Below are positions 1 through 11,484 of a DNA stretch of 64,000 nucleotides, piece by piece. The notes below the pieces were generated by a model. The model had not been told where the DNA came from, did not search any database, and saw nothing but the letters and a program-made list of their open reading frames with translations. The stretch's first letter is position 1. Each line of letters opens with the position of its first letter. A program made the position numbers and the translations under genes. The DNA comes from Desmodus rotundus (taxonomy: Eukaryota; Chordata; Mammalia; Chiroptera; Phyllostomidae), in assembly GCF_022682495.2 (NCBI RefSeq), contig NC_071391.1, positions 83,430,154 through 83,494,153 on the forward strand, read 5' to 3'.

Positions 1-3000
1 ATGCCCTGTGTGGCACCTGATTCTTAGGGTGTGAGTCGTGGATGCTCACAAAAAACTTACTGAATAAATTGATGAAAGAGAAAATGATCTGATAAATCAA
101 TCACAGTAAATAAAGTGTTGCCACAGCTTCAGGACATTGAATTTAAACAGAGCCCCAAAGGAATGAGTTTCTAGTGGTAGGTTTCAGGCCATTTGGGAGA
201 ATGGTAAAATAGGGGGTTTTGTCTGATGGGCAGTCCCTGAAATCAGACAACATGGCTAGAGGCCACTATACTTACACAAGGCTGGTCCTGATTAAAACTC
301 CTCCTCTACCATTGTGCTGGGTAGAAGTCCTTCTGGAGGGGTGTCCATAGAAGCCTGGAGAAAATCCTGCCTTGAGTAGTGTCCCCTGTTGGAGGAGAGG
401 GAGCAGGCACTTACCTCACTCCTGGGCAGAGTTATCCCCAAGGTGTGTGAGCCAGGAAGCCCCAGGCTGCTCCTCCACACCGTTCAGACCCAAGAACTCC
501 CCCACCCACACCAACCCTGGCAAGCTAGAGCTCTCATGAGAATCCCTGTTATGGGGAGGCTGTGATCAAAACACAGGTGAACGGTCTAACATCTCTGCTT
601 TCATCCCCAGTGTGGTGACCAGGAACGCCGGCCAACATCAGGGCCTCCCAGAGGGCTCTGCTCTGCTAATCTCACTGCAAAGACCTCCCGGCTCCCTCCC
701 AGTCCCCTCCCAGGTGGCACATTATATCCCTGGAAATCTCCTGGTTGGCCTGGTATTGATTTGACTTTGAAAAGGAGTCAGTGAGAAATACACACACCGC
801 AGGACTGAAATAGAATCTTCCTGTTGCAGTTGCAGCAAATACTTCTCCACAGCTGTGCCCATTTTGGACATGGCTACTCTGGGTAGGGAGGCAGGGCCCA
901 GGCCCCACGGCCGCCTGCTGCAGCCAGTCCTCTCCTACAAGGCCAGGGGCAGTTTACAGGCAAAATAAATACGTGTGTTATATTTGCATACATAGCTTGG
1001 AGCTTGAGCCCACTTTATGGGGAGATTGGAGGGCTATGCTGCAGATGCTACAGGGGATGCAATCTTCTGGTTGCTTTACAAGCAGTTTGGGTTTGAGGAC
1101 TAAGTTGGTTACTGGTTCTGGATGGGTAGAGACTGAAGCCATAGATTTCTCCAGTCCAGCTTTCTTTTCCACATGAGCTGACCCCATGCACCTAAGGATA
1201 CATGGCATGGGCTGAAGATACCTGCTGTCCTGAGATATGAGGTGTAGTAAGAGTACTTCCGCTCTTCTCATGGGGAAGGGAAGCTCTGAGCAATGCTCAT
1301 CTCAGAGGCATTTTCTTTTAAAATCCTCTCTTGATTTCAAACAGTTTGTCAATATGAGTCCCTCATTGTGGCTAAGGGATTTTGAGAGTTTTGATACTGG
1401 ATTTGCAGATAATTATTTTGGAATTTCTGCATGCATCTTGGTGTGTTTCAATCAATTTAACACTGTAACACAGCAATAGACACTCAAGCCAACTCAAGAT
1501 GTTTGAAGCAAAATGGAGAATTTATTGTAGAGACACTGAGATGCCTCATGGAACCCAAGAATGACTGCAGCTTGGATTTAGGGATTACTATAACAAGGGG
1601 CTCAAATTCCCTCAGGAGTCTCTGCATTTTGAATTACTACTCCTTCCTGGCCTCTGCTCTCTCTCTCTCTCTCTCTCTCTGCAAACTGACTTTCTACCCT
1701 AACTTCTCTGGCTCAGTCACACGAAATGTGGTTGCAGGAAGCTGTGAAAATATACATCTTATAGTTCAGTCACAAAAAGAAAAACTTTCCACTTCCTCAG
1801 GCCCAAGACCAAGAATTCCTGGGAAGGAAGTACATGGGATCCACTTGGTACTGCAGCCCTCACCTGGGCTGACCATCAGCTCTATTTGGAGGTGGGGACT
1901 CACTGTAACTGACAGCTCCACCTGCAGCCCTGGAGGGTGTGGGAGGTGATAAATCTCAGAAGACTAAGGCAGCAGGTGCTGGGAGTCCCTCTACACTTTT
2001 CCAGCTGTCCAGTCATTTGGATTTGTGCTAATGTACTTTTTGGTTCAGACTTCAACTTTAGTAGGACTGGAAGGTGGTGATGGGGTTCCAATTTGTGCAC
2101 AAGCCACGGAAACCAGGCCACCTATGAAAGCTCTTTCTTCTTACCCATTCTACCAACAAAGACTTTGTCTCTAGCAGTCATAAGCATGTATCTCATCCTG
2201 CCTTCAATTGTGAGGTAACTGCCCAGAGTCCTATCTTTTATACAAGATTGCAAATACCTAAGGTTTAGGGCTGTGTTTTTGTCATATTTATATACCCCAA
2301 AGTACTGCCTTACATATAACATATATTAACTAGTTATAATGAGTGTTTGAACAAAGGAATGAATGATTCCAGAGGACATTTGCCCTTCTTGTGAAATTTC
2401 TCAAAACTTATCTGAGCATGACCAAGGAAAAAGCACTCATAAATCTTGGATAGAATGTATTGCTACCTTCCCAGAAATTTTGGATTTCTTACACAAATAA
2501 GGTAAAAGTTTAAAGCAGCATCCAGTAAAGTGTTTTGCACATAGAAGATGCACAGCAATTGTTTGCTGATTGGCTCAGAGACACTGAGCACCTGGCTCCT
2601 GCAAAATCTCTCCATGTCCTGGGTCACCTAGTCTTCCACTGCCCTTTCTGTCCGGCTAACCTAGATGTACTGTAGTTATTCAGGTACTGGAATTTTCCCA
2701 GAGGGGTATCAGCAGGTCTGTTTGCTCAGAGGACTTCACACCTCCATTTGTTCTCAAAGGAATTAGAACTCGGAAAGTCTTCCCCAAAGCAAGAGAATAG
2801 GATGCTGAAACAAGAGAAGGATGGTAACTGTGAAATCACCCTGACTTTAGGCTTGCTTATCCTGACCATCTGCAAAGAGGCAGGTTGGGTTGAGTACTAA
2901 ATACCTCCCTGGAAACATGGAGTAGAGAGAGGTCTAGAGAAAAGTTAAAAGGAGGAGTCTGATAAGGCAGAAACCTGTTCTAAATTAGGCATTAGAAGGA

Positions 3001-3845
3001 AGCCAAATATGGGAAAGTTCATCATGATTTTAAAATATTGAGAGTCTGTGGGGGTGGGGGGTTTGCTAGTTTTAGGAAGTGACTGAGTAGTTTTAAGTAC
3101 CCAAAATTAATTGATGGTTTTAAGGAATAGAGTATAGGTAACACTGTGTCATAAACCCATCATTGGAGAAGAGGAAGGCTATTAATTCTCATGATTCCTC
3201 ATACCACAGGACAGAGAAGTAATGGTTCAAGTTGTATATGATGAAATCTAATGCCATAGCATAATTTTTACTCATCGATCTGTTCCCAGCCTATCCCCAG
3301 TGATTTATAGAAATAACAGGGAGGGAGTACTGACTGCAGGATGGCCAGGGATGGGGAGGTTTATGTGCAATACTGGTTTCCAGAGTTAATAGATTTTCAA
3401 CTATGGTTCTAGAGGCAGAAAGCCTGAAATGTAGCCTAGCCCACCAGATCCCACCCACCACTCCAAGCGAAGCATCTGAGCAAGATGGGATATACCTCCT
3501 ACTTTGGTCAGTAACCTGAGACATATTTGGTTGGCATGGGTCTTAGTCTCATCCTTCATCAATAGAAACCTAATAATCATGAGCTACTCCTTCCTACATC
3601 CCCAAAGCTGAAAAGTTGGAAAAGATATGGCTCATAGAACAAGAATTACATCTATTCTACCCAATGTAGCATGGTAGCCTAGCAGAGATTTGATCTGAGA
3701 AGCAGAGTTCAGAATATGAGGCAGGAGATATTAACAGAAGTCATGGCCAAGAGTCAATCTAGTCAAAGAGGACACAGAGTCAGGAACCAGGAGAACAAGA
3801 AGGCATAAAATGTTGGTCAAAAACTCCCTAGGCAGGAACCACAAT
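1..3845. other. Unassigned, no gene recognised
   Basis: No host exon, RNA gene or well-preserved transposon could be recognised on either strand. Open frames are short, lack recognisable protein similarity and look like chance. A pure (CT) tract lies at 1657-1680. Faint L2- or MIR-tail wording (a cacatag...gatgc string at about 2535-2560) is too decayed to call. Confidence 0.6.
1657..1680. repeat. (CT)12 microsatellite
   Basis: Twelve uninterrupted CT units are read directly. The flanks are unique sequence, so this is a stand-alone microsatellite and not a SINE tail. Confidence 0.95.
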
Positions 3846-3933
3846 AACTTCTTCTTCATCATTGTATCCTTAGGACCTAGCACATTGTTTGACATAAATG
3901 AGCACTCAAATATTTATTGAATAAATGAATAAG
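3846..3933 (+). repeat. L2 (LINE-2) 3' tail fragment
   Basis: The segment reads like the conserved 3' end of L2: a 'tatccttaggacctagcaca' type string, then 'gagcactcaaatatttattg' and 'aataaatgaa'. Only the last ~90 bases are preserved. It is an ancient fossil without coding capacity. Confidence 0.65.
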
Positions 3934-3949
3934 ATTATCTGGAGTCTGT

Positions 3950-4268
3950 CACGGGAATAGCAGAGACCTTTATTACTCACTGAATATTTGCCTGCTCCTC
4001 CACCTCCCCAGGCCCCTTGAAGGTAAATGGGGCCATTGACTAGAATAGGCCAATGGACTGTGAGTAGAAGGGATATAGTATATTTAAGCATTAGTGCCCA
4101 ATTCTCGGGCCCTCTTTTCCATTGCAGTGGTGGCTGTGGAGGTAGCATGTTCTAGATGATAGAGTTCAAGATGTAGGGAGCTTTACCAACCTGGGTTCTT
4201 TCATGCCCACCTGAGTTGTGTTAAGCCATTGTGATTTCCTTAGCCAATCTTTAATAAATATAACAGAC
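3950..4268 (+). repeat. Degenerate LTR-like repeat, family uncertain
   Basis: The segment ends in a 'gttaagccattgtgattt ... aataaatataacag' pattern. That resembles the 3' ends of old mammalian LTR repeats, where a polyadenylation signal is followed by 'taagccactgagattt'. A similar string occurs at about 58770-58860. Decay is heavy and a family name cannot be given safely. Confidence 0.35.
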
Positions 4269-4269
4269 T

Positions 4270-4657
4270 ACATTTACCAACCACTTAGTCAGCTCACTGA
4301 CTGACTGCATGGCTTAAACAACAGGTATTTATTTTTCACAGTTCTGGAGGCCAAGAAGTCCTAGATCAAGATGCCAGCATATTTCGCATCTGCTGAGAAC
4401 CCTCTTCCTGGGTTACAGACGTCCATCTTCTCACTGCAGCCACAGATGACCTATCTTTCGAGCACACATATGAAGAGAGAGAGAGTGCGCTTTGGTCTCT
4501 CTTCCTCTTCTTATGAGGACACTATTCCCATTATTGGCATTCTTCCTACATGAACTTATCTAAACCTAATTACCTCCCAAAGGCCCCACCTCCCAATTCC
4601 ATTACGTTTGAGGTTAGTACTTCAACATATGAATTCTGGGTTGATAAAAACATTCAG
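4270..4657 (-). mobile_element. MLT1-type MaLR LTR, split by HAL1
   Basis: Read on the - strand this matches an MLT1 LTR in order: 'caacatatgaattctggg' near the LTR start, 'cttataagaagagg'-like and 'ccatctt...tctgtaaccc' wording in the middle, then 'ggcctccagaactgtgaaaa' and an AATAAA-like region near the end. Its last bases were displaced by HAL1 copy A. The duplicated target lies at 4647-4657 and 6542-6552, and the LTR resumes for a few bases after 6552. The LTR therefore predates the HAL1 insertion. No internal retroviral sequence is attached. Confidence 0.7.
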
Positions 4658-4673
4658 TCTGTAGAAACTCCAG

Positions 4674-4682
4674 CCAAGATGG
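4674..4682 (+). promoter_or_regulatory. YY1-like motif at HAL1 5' end
   Basis: CCAAGATGG sits about 17 bases inside the 5' end of HAL1 copy A. In primate L1 a YY1 site with the same AAGATGG core near the element start sets the transcription start. The same position in copy C and in both L1s carries the core too. Use in HAL1 is inferred. Confidence 0.5.
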
Positions 4683-5297
4683 AGGCATAGGTAGATATAC
4701 TTTGCCTCCATGTACAACCAAAAGAAGGACAAAAACAAATTTAAAAACAAAAAACAACCAGAACTGCCAGGAAATTGGACTGCATGGAAGTCTGACAACC
4801 AAGGAGTAAAAGAAGAAACATTCATTCAGACTGGTAGGAGGGTCAGAGATGGGCATCCTGGGCAGAGAGGATGCAGGGCAAGGGGGCAGCTGGTGGTGCC
4901 ACATTTACATGTGGATAAACTGGGAGGGACAACTGGGGAGCTAGATAGACCATGAAACCCAGGATTCTGGTAAGGGAAAAGAAAGCTTCAAAACCTCTGG
5001 CTGTAAAAATCTGTGGGGGTTGCAGCAGTGGGAGGAACTCCCAGCCTCACAGGGGAGTTGTTGGAGAGACCTTCTTGGTCCTAGAATGTACACAAACCCA
5101 CCTAACTGGGAATAAGCACCAGAAGGGCCCAATTTGCTTGTGGGTAGCGGGGAAAGTGACTGAAAGCAGGTGGAGAGCTGAGCAAGTGGCATTGTTCTCT
5201 CTCTGACCCCTGCCCCATATACAGTGCCACAATACAGCAATGTGGGTTACCCGCCCAGGTGAATACATAAGGCTCTGCCCCTTACAACATAACAGGT

Positions 5298-6131
5298 GTG
5301 CCAAGACAAAGAAATATGGCCCAAATGAAAGAAAAGATCAAAACTCCAGAAAAAGAACTAACTGATGAGGAGATAGACAACCTATCTGATACAGAGTTCA
5401 AAACACTGGTAATCAGCATGCTCACAGAAAGGGTTGAATACAGTTGCAAAAGAGAGGCAAAAGTGAAGGCTATGCAAAGTGAAATAAAGAAAAATATATA
5501 GGGAACCAACAGTGAAGAGAAAGAAACTGGGACTCAAATCAACAGTTTGGAGCAGAAGGAAGAAATAAACATTCAACCAGAACAGAATGAAGAAACAAGA
5601 ATTCAAAAAAATGTGGAGAAGGTTAGGTACCTCTGGGGCAATTTTAAACGTTCCAACATCTAAATCGTAGGGGTGCCAGAAGGAGAAGAGGAAGACCAAG
5701 AAATTGAAAACTTATTAGAACAAATAATGGAGGAGAATTTCCCCAATCTGGCAAAGGAAATAGACTTCCAGGAAGTTCAAGGAACTCAGAGAGTCCCAAA
5801 GAAGTTGGACCCAAGGAAGCACACACCGAGGCTCATCATAATTACATTATCCAAGATTAAAGATAAGGAGAGAATCCTGAAAGTAGCAAGAGAAAAGGAG
5901 ACAGTTACCTCCAAAGGAGTTCCCATAAGAGTATCAGCTGATTTCTCAAAAGAAACCTTGCAGGCAAGAAGGGGCTGGAAAGAAGTATTTGAAATCATGA
6001 AAGGCAAGGACCTACATCCAAGGTTCCTCTATTCAGCAAAGCTATCAATTAGAATGGAAGGGCAGATTAAGTGCTTCCCAGATAAAGTAAAGTTAGGGGA
6101 GTTCATCGTTAACATTACCATGAAATGTTAA
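5298..6131 (+). pseudogene. HAL1 ORF1 protein, two premature stops
   Basis: This is the ORF1 RNA-binding protein frame of HAL1 copy A. The ATG at 5298 opens a single frame of 278 codons ending at 6131, broken only by in-frame stops at 5499-5501 (TAG) and 5661-5663 (TAA). No frameshift is needed. The first part holds the acidic N-terminus (TPEKELTDEEIDNLSD). After the second stop come the RRM segment (GVPEGEEEDQEIENLL) and the C-terminal domain (PIRVSADFSKETLQARRGW). ORF1p of L1 type binds its own RNA and acts as a nucleic-acid chaperone in the retrotransposition particle. Compared with copy C, CAG-type codons became stops and several residues changed. The copy therefore cannot make a full protein, although a 152-codon C-terminal fragment from 5673 stays open. 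Confidence 0.85.
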
Positions 6132-6552
6132 AGGGACTTATCTAAGAAGAAGAAGATCAAAACTATGAATAGTAAAATGACAACACACTCATAGTTATCA
6201 ACAACTGAACCTAAAAACAACAAAAACAAACTAAGCAAACAACTAGAACAGGAACAGAATCACAGAAATGGAGATCACATGGAGGGTTATCAGAGGGGAG
6301 AAGGAGAGGGAAGAATGGGGGAAAAGGTACAGAGAATAAGAAGCATAAATGGTAGGTACAGAATAAACAGGGGGAGGGTAAGAATAGTATAGGAAATGGA
6401 GAAGCCAAAGGACTTATATGTACAACCCATGGACATGAACTAAGGAGGGGGAATGCTGGTGGGAGGGAGCAGGGTGGAGTGGGATAAAGGGGAGAAAAAA
6501 ATGGGACAACTGAAATAGCATAATCAATAAAATATACTTAGAAAACATTCAG

Positions 6553-7639
6553 CCATAACGCCAATTTAGTCCAGTGACTTCCTTCCAACCCTCTTTTTGC
6601 ACCCTCTTAGAAAAGGCTTCTTCCTTTGAATGTTACATCATCTGTTCCACCACCCTTTAACTCTTTTATTTATCTTTGTTATCATTATCCTCCACCTTTT
6701 TTTCACTCTCTTAATTCATTACAGATTTAATTACTGGCTCAAAATTTTCTTTTGCTCCTCAGCTCCTGCCATCATCTGTTTCACATATACACCAACTATT
6801 CACTCAAAGTCTTAGCTTCAAAATTCCTTGACATCATCAACTCCAATAACATTCATCTACATTAGCTTCAACCAAACCTCCTATAACCACAATGTAGACC
6901 ACATCATCACATAACTCTTCCACCTTTGGAAATGCCAACTCTAAACAATCCATGTTCTTTCCATTCCTTCTTTCCCTCTACCCTGTAGTTAGACCTCATT
7001 TGGACCTCCCACCCTTAAAGTCCAACCAATGTATCTGCCTCCCCTTCTAGACCCTAAGCTCCCTGAAGTCAGGACTGTGTTTTATTTCTCTATATATATT
7101 TGCAGTACTTATCATAGTCCATGGCCCAGGGAGTCATGGCAAAGATATCCATGACAAATGGATGAGCAAAGTATCTGTCACTGTACACTTGGTAGGTAGG
7201 TTCCCACAGTGTCTTAAATGTATTGTTTGGTAAATGACATCATAGATTCCCCTCAAGAGTACCTGGACAAAAAACAAAAGATCAAAATTTTAATACTAAC
7301 TTTATTGCCAATTACCTACATGGTCTTGGACAAGTCCTTTGACTTCTCCCTGAATCTCAGCTTCCTTTTGTCTTTTTTAGGGGGGAGGGAGGCTTAATTG
7401 TTAATAGGAATCAAATGAAATCATGAATGTGAATGCAATTTGAACATGTAAAGAATTGTATAGAAATATAAGAATTTTTATAGCAATACCAATTTGTTTT
7501 TTATTTCTTAGCAAGCACTGACCTGTCAAATTCACACTCTTCTTTATGAAGGAAAAGCTGTGAAAATGTTGGAAACCAAGTGCCCAGAAAGTCAAAGAAG
7601 AACCACAAGGGCCTCAGCCCATAACAATCTGCTTCCTTC
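6553..7639. other. Unassigned; possible decayed L2 tail
   Basis: A pyrimidine-rich, AT-rich stretch with no gene recognised. Around 7045-7110, wording like 'cctaagctccctgaagtcag' followed by 'cagtacttatcatagt' resembles an L2 3' end on the + strand. It is too diverged to be sure. Confidence 0.4.
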
Positions 7640-7795
7640 AGTCTTGTTTATTCCTCTATTCACCAAACATTCATTGATCTCCCACTATTTTCAGCTACTC
7701 AGTACAACACAGGCCTTGCCTTCCAGGAGTTCAGCCTTTTGGTGGGAACAGATGAGTAAACAAATAATTGCAATTGGTGTAAAAAAAGCAAACTA
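7640..7795 (-). repeat. L2 3' end fragment
   Basis: 'caccaaacattcattgatct' followed by 'ccttgccttccaggagttca' is the reverse complement of the L2 3' terminus (gctc-aataaatg preceded by the 'gagggcagggac' block). The match is diverged. Confidence 0.45.
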
Positions 7796-8139
7796 GAAGG
7801 AGGTGCTAGATGCTCAGGGTAGAGAAACCCCTGATTGTCTCTTGGGAGAGATACCCACCCACAGAGTTTCACAGAGGAGAGGGTCAGGCCCTCCTCAGCT
7901 ACAAAGGACCAGCTTTCTTGGGGACATAGTAATTAGGCAGGACCCACGGGTAACAGGTGCATAAGAAAGAAGTGAACCCAACTGGAAATTGAGCTCTGTT
8001 CCTTAACTCTTCCCCCAGGCTAGGTTTTTCCCTTGGCACTACCTGGACACAAACATTCCAGATATGTATGTGATCATTCCTCTCAACAATTCTATGAGGT
8101 ACAGCCCCACCACTTGCATCTGTGTGAATATACCTAGGC
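7796..8139. other. Unassigned
   Basis: No gene, RNA or repeat recognised in this stretch. Confidence 0.5.
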
Positions 8140-8765
8140 CTTCTGAGACCAAATTTTGCACTTCTTTCACCATGTTGCACTGCCCATCTTGCCTGGAAAA
8201 GACATCATGCCCAAGCCTGAGGAGGAGGACAAGGTCCTCCCACCACATGTGGGGTTGGCTTTAGAGCTCTGGGGCAGGGTTACTATCCGGGTGACCAGGC
8301 AGCCTCCAACTGGAGTCACTCCTATACTATATCCTATACTGGCGGCTCCCTGAAGTGCAGGCCAAACAGATCTATATAGCTCCTTATGCCAGACCCCAGC
8401 TTCATACAACAGGAATCACATGCTGTCTGCACAGGAGCAGTGCAGGGGCTCTGCACTCCCAGCTCGCCATGCAGGACAGGATGACAGGGAAGGTGGAGAT
8501 TACTCCCAGAGATGACAATCTGATGCAGCAAGTGTACCTTGAGATTCAGTTGCATGGCAGGCAGACAGGCTGCCCTCCCCCTCTCAAGGAGCTTGTGTCT
8601 TCCTCCATGGATCTTTGCGTATCCAAAGCATGGCTCAGCAAGGTCTGATACATGTATAGGGGGCACATTCATTCACCACACTTCCTCCTGGACAGTGGAT
8701 CCTGAGGAGGACACAGACTGAATAACTTTACTGCTACAAGTTCAAAACATAGTCTGAATAAATGA
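8140..8765 (+). pseudogene. Possible unidentified gene remnant
   Basis: Several partly overlapping + strand frames run here: 8156-8353, 8355-8648 and 8539-8721. Their composition (for example KPEEEDKVLPPHVGLAL, and LKELVSSSMDLCVSKAWL) is less repeat-like than elsewhere. They read as one diverged coding stretch broken by shifts and stops, followed by 'ctgaataaatgagc' at 8755, a possible AATAAA signal. No poly(A) tract, splice signal or duplication is visible, and I do not recognise the protein. It could be a decayed processed pseudogene or coincidence. No function is assigned. Confidence 0.2.
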
Positions 8766-10669
8766 GCTGGGTATTTTCAGTAACCTGTGGACAGAAGAGA
8801 TTGGGGCCCCCAAACTGACCTCTTTTTCTTTACTCTTATGCTAACTTTCTAGGTAGGTCTCTCTGCCTCTCTCCTAAGTGTGTGTGGGAATTGGGGGGAG
8901 GGCAGAATGGGGCTGAGCAAGGGGGTGGTGTGGGGGGAGGAATATCCAGGCATAATTTATGATATTAAAGTCAGCATTTTCAATTACTTTCCACTCATCT
9001 TCCCAAATTTTCTACTTGTAACTATAGAAACTTGTAATAAGTATTTATTTTGATACCCACGGGGACAGTTTGAGAAACAAAAGATAACATATTTTTATCA
9101 GCCCCATGCTCTGCTTCTTACCATTGTCCCTTACCAATGGCTTCCGGGGTGTTATTCATGGCTCATAAGAGAAGTGGCCACATCATCACATTGACTGTAC
9201 AGCCACCATCTTGGAGCCTTCTCAGGCATATAATCCTGTCTGTATGAACTGAAGGAGGGATGTCCCTGCCTGGGGGTGAAGCATCAGATGCTATGCCTCT
9301 GTAAGACTCAAGGGTGTTCCAGAATTCAGGGAGGTTTGAGATGTAGGAGAACACCTACTCCCTTCTCATTCCCATTGAGAGGATGACCCAGGCAGGATGC
9401 AATTATGCTGCAGTAGTGACCTTCATAAAGCTTAGAATCCAAGGGTCTATGCATCTGAATACCATCATGCTTCTCAAAATAACATACCCCAGCTGGTATG
9501 GCATGGAGTCTCCAAGCTAAAGCATCAGCATAATGCATTTCCTTTCCTACCAACTTTACTGGATGATAACTGAGTCACAACATTAATTTTATATTAAAAC
9601 AGATATACATTATGGGTGAAAATGCAAAATTTTTGTAATACCCCAAGAGATTAAAAGGAATTTTGTGCCTGTAATAGTCAGCTTCAGACTAAAAATACCC
9701 TTTCATCCTTCACTGGGAATATTTCACTAAAAAGTTGAGAGGTTGTACCCAGCTATACCCACCTCATTGGGGCCCAATAATGGTTATCTTTTTCCAAGGA
9801 TCTGTTGAATCTATTCTTTACCATCTTGACAAAACTAATTTTGTTGCAGTTCTGAGACAACTTGGGTTAAAAGCCTGCTCTAAATGCAGAAGGCCAGTTC
9901 GACACCTCTGAGACCTGAAGTTCCTTTCTTCTCACCCACAATGACCCCAGAATACTCTTACACTCACCTTACTCACACTCACCTCACCAAGGTTCCAACT
10001 CAAAGGCCAAGTTCTGAAAAGATGCTATTGCCCCTAAATGCTTGAATATCACCCACTAAATTGGGAATACCCAACTATACTCATTTGAAGGGGCCCAACA
10101 TGGAGCCAAGAACAGAATCAATATTAATTTTCTGTCCTCTGAAAAGAAACAACAAAGGAAGTTGTCCAATGGGGCAGCTTTTCAACTTGAGCAACACTGA
10201 TTTATAGAGTGCTTGGAAGGTGGCCCTGAATTCCCAGGCCTGACTTTCTCCCCTGTACCTTCCCTGCCTCTCTTACTCCTCACATTTCTTGCAAAGGAGA
10301 CTGAGCTCTTCCTGAAGATATTTCCAATAGCACCTGGACCTTTGTGGAGGCTGAGTTGAGGTTTTTAACTCTCACAACAGACCACCAGGTCCAAACTCTC
10401 TGGCTCAGGGTCAAATATTGCTGAGGTGAGGTTTCATGCCTGTCCCTTGCCCACTGTAGTACAGCAAGAATAAGAAAAGCCAGAAGAACCACCTTACCCT
10501 CAATAGAAATCTCAGTTTGGGAATGGATAGGTCAAGTCTAACCTGGCTCTGGACACACTTACTTGTGATGCAAATCCTGGACCTTCAAAGCAAGGTCCTT
10601 TTTCATTTGTTTTTGACATGGTCCCTTTTCCTTTTACTTCCTTTGTACAGAGACAGAGCACTCACCTTT
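8766..10669. other. Unassigned, no gene recognised
   Basis: Mixed-composition sequence with a G-rich patch at about 8890-8940. No exon, RNA gene or well-preserved repeat is recognised. Confidence 0.5.
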
Positions 10670-11484
10670 TTGTCCCCAGTTGAAGTACATGAAGGTTTTC
10701 AGAACATGCCATCCCCAAATATGCCATTTTGGCATATTGATTATTATAAGCTAAAGGCCCTTGAGAAACAGCAGATACAGGAAGGACTCTGACTTCCCCC
10801 TTTGTACCTAAAAGCAGAGCATATAAAAGTGCCCTCCTTGTGCCAGGTCAAGAGGGACATTTTTTAAAAAGACATTATTTATTTATTTTTAGAGAAGGAG
10901 AGGGAAGGAGAAAGAGAGAGAGAAAATCAGTGTGTGAGAGAAACATTGATCAGTTGCCTCTTGCATGCCCCCAACTGGGGACCTGGCCTGCAACCCAGGG
11001 ATGTGCCCTGATTGGGAACTGAGTGACCTCCCTTCCTTGCAGTGACCTGCAAGCTAGTGCTTAATCCACTGAGCCACACCAGCCAGGGAGAGAAGGACAT
11101 TCTTATCACCAGAGAGTGGGAATCAACATCAAAATGCATTTGTCCGAACAAGCCTACTAAAATAAGCTATCTTCCATTAGTCTCCTCCATATATTTCCTG
11201 GTCACCTTCCCACAATTTATCACCCCTACAAGCTTAGTCCACCTTTTTTTTGGTCTGGTCTCAAGTCTATACAAAATTTTTGTCCTTTGTAAAAAGGTAC
11301 ATAACTCTAAGTCCTAACCACTTCTGTGGGTCTTCATTTTTCCCACGATGGCTCTAGGTGCTTGTAGTTACATTGAAAAAAAACGTATGTTTTTTTCCTG
11401 TTAATCTGTCGATATCAACTTAATTTTCAGGCCCAGCCACAGAACCTAAAAGGGTAGAGGAAAAGGTTTTTTCTCTTCTACACA
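10670..11484 (+). mobile_element. ERV1-type solo LTR split by VES SINE
   Basis: The U3 part holds a short inverted repeat 'aatatgccattttggcatatt' near 10717-10740 and 'agcatataaaagtgcc' as a TATA-like box (about 10818-10832). After the SINE comes a region ending 'cctgttaatctgtcgatatc' and 'cccagccacagaacctaaaa ... cttctacaca'. That ending is typical of class I endogenous retroviral LTRs of laurasiatherian mammals. No gag, pol or env sequence adjoins, so it is a solo LTR. The left boundary is uncertain by tens of bases. Confidence 0.55.
10864..11090 (-). mobile_element. VES SINE (bat, tRNA-derived)
   Basis: On the - strand the order is a tRNA-like head beginning 'ccctggctggtgtggctcag' (box A), the VES body with 'cagggcacatccctgggttg' and 'ggcaactgatcaatgtttct', a pyrimidine (TC) run, and an A-rich tail (ataaataaataatg). 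Imperfect flanking duplications 'agagggacattt' (10851-10863) and 'agaaggacattc' (11091-11103) mark insertion into the ERV1-type LTR. The element is transcribed by RNA polymerase III and mobilised by L1. It is one of the main signs that the host is a bat. Confidence 0.88.

Larger units (their letters stand above)
4658..6541 (+). mobile_element. HAL1 (half-LINE-1) copy A, full length
   Basis: Order seen: a 5' UTR of about 640 bases starting near a CCAAGATGG motif, one ORF1 frame (5298-6131), then directly a ~410-base purine-rich 3' UTR ending 'aatcaataaaatatactt'. There is no ORF2, which defines a half-LINE-1. The copy is flanked by the 11-bp duplication aaaacattcag (4647-4657 and 6542-6552). 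This fits insertion by L1-type target-primed reverse transcription at a TT/AAAA-like site in an MLT1 LTR. Two premature stops show that it is an older copy than C. Confidence 0.85.
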
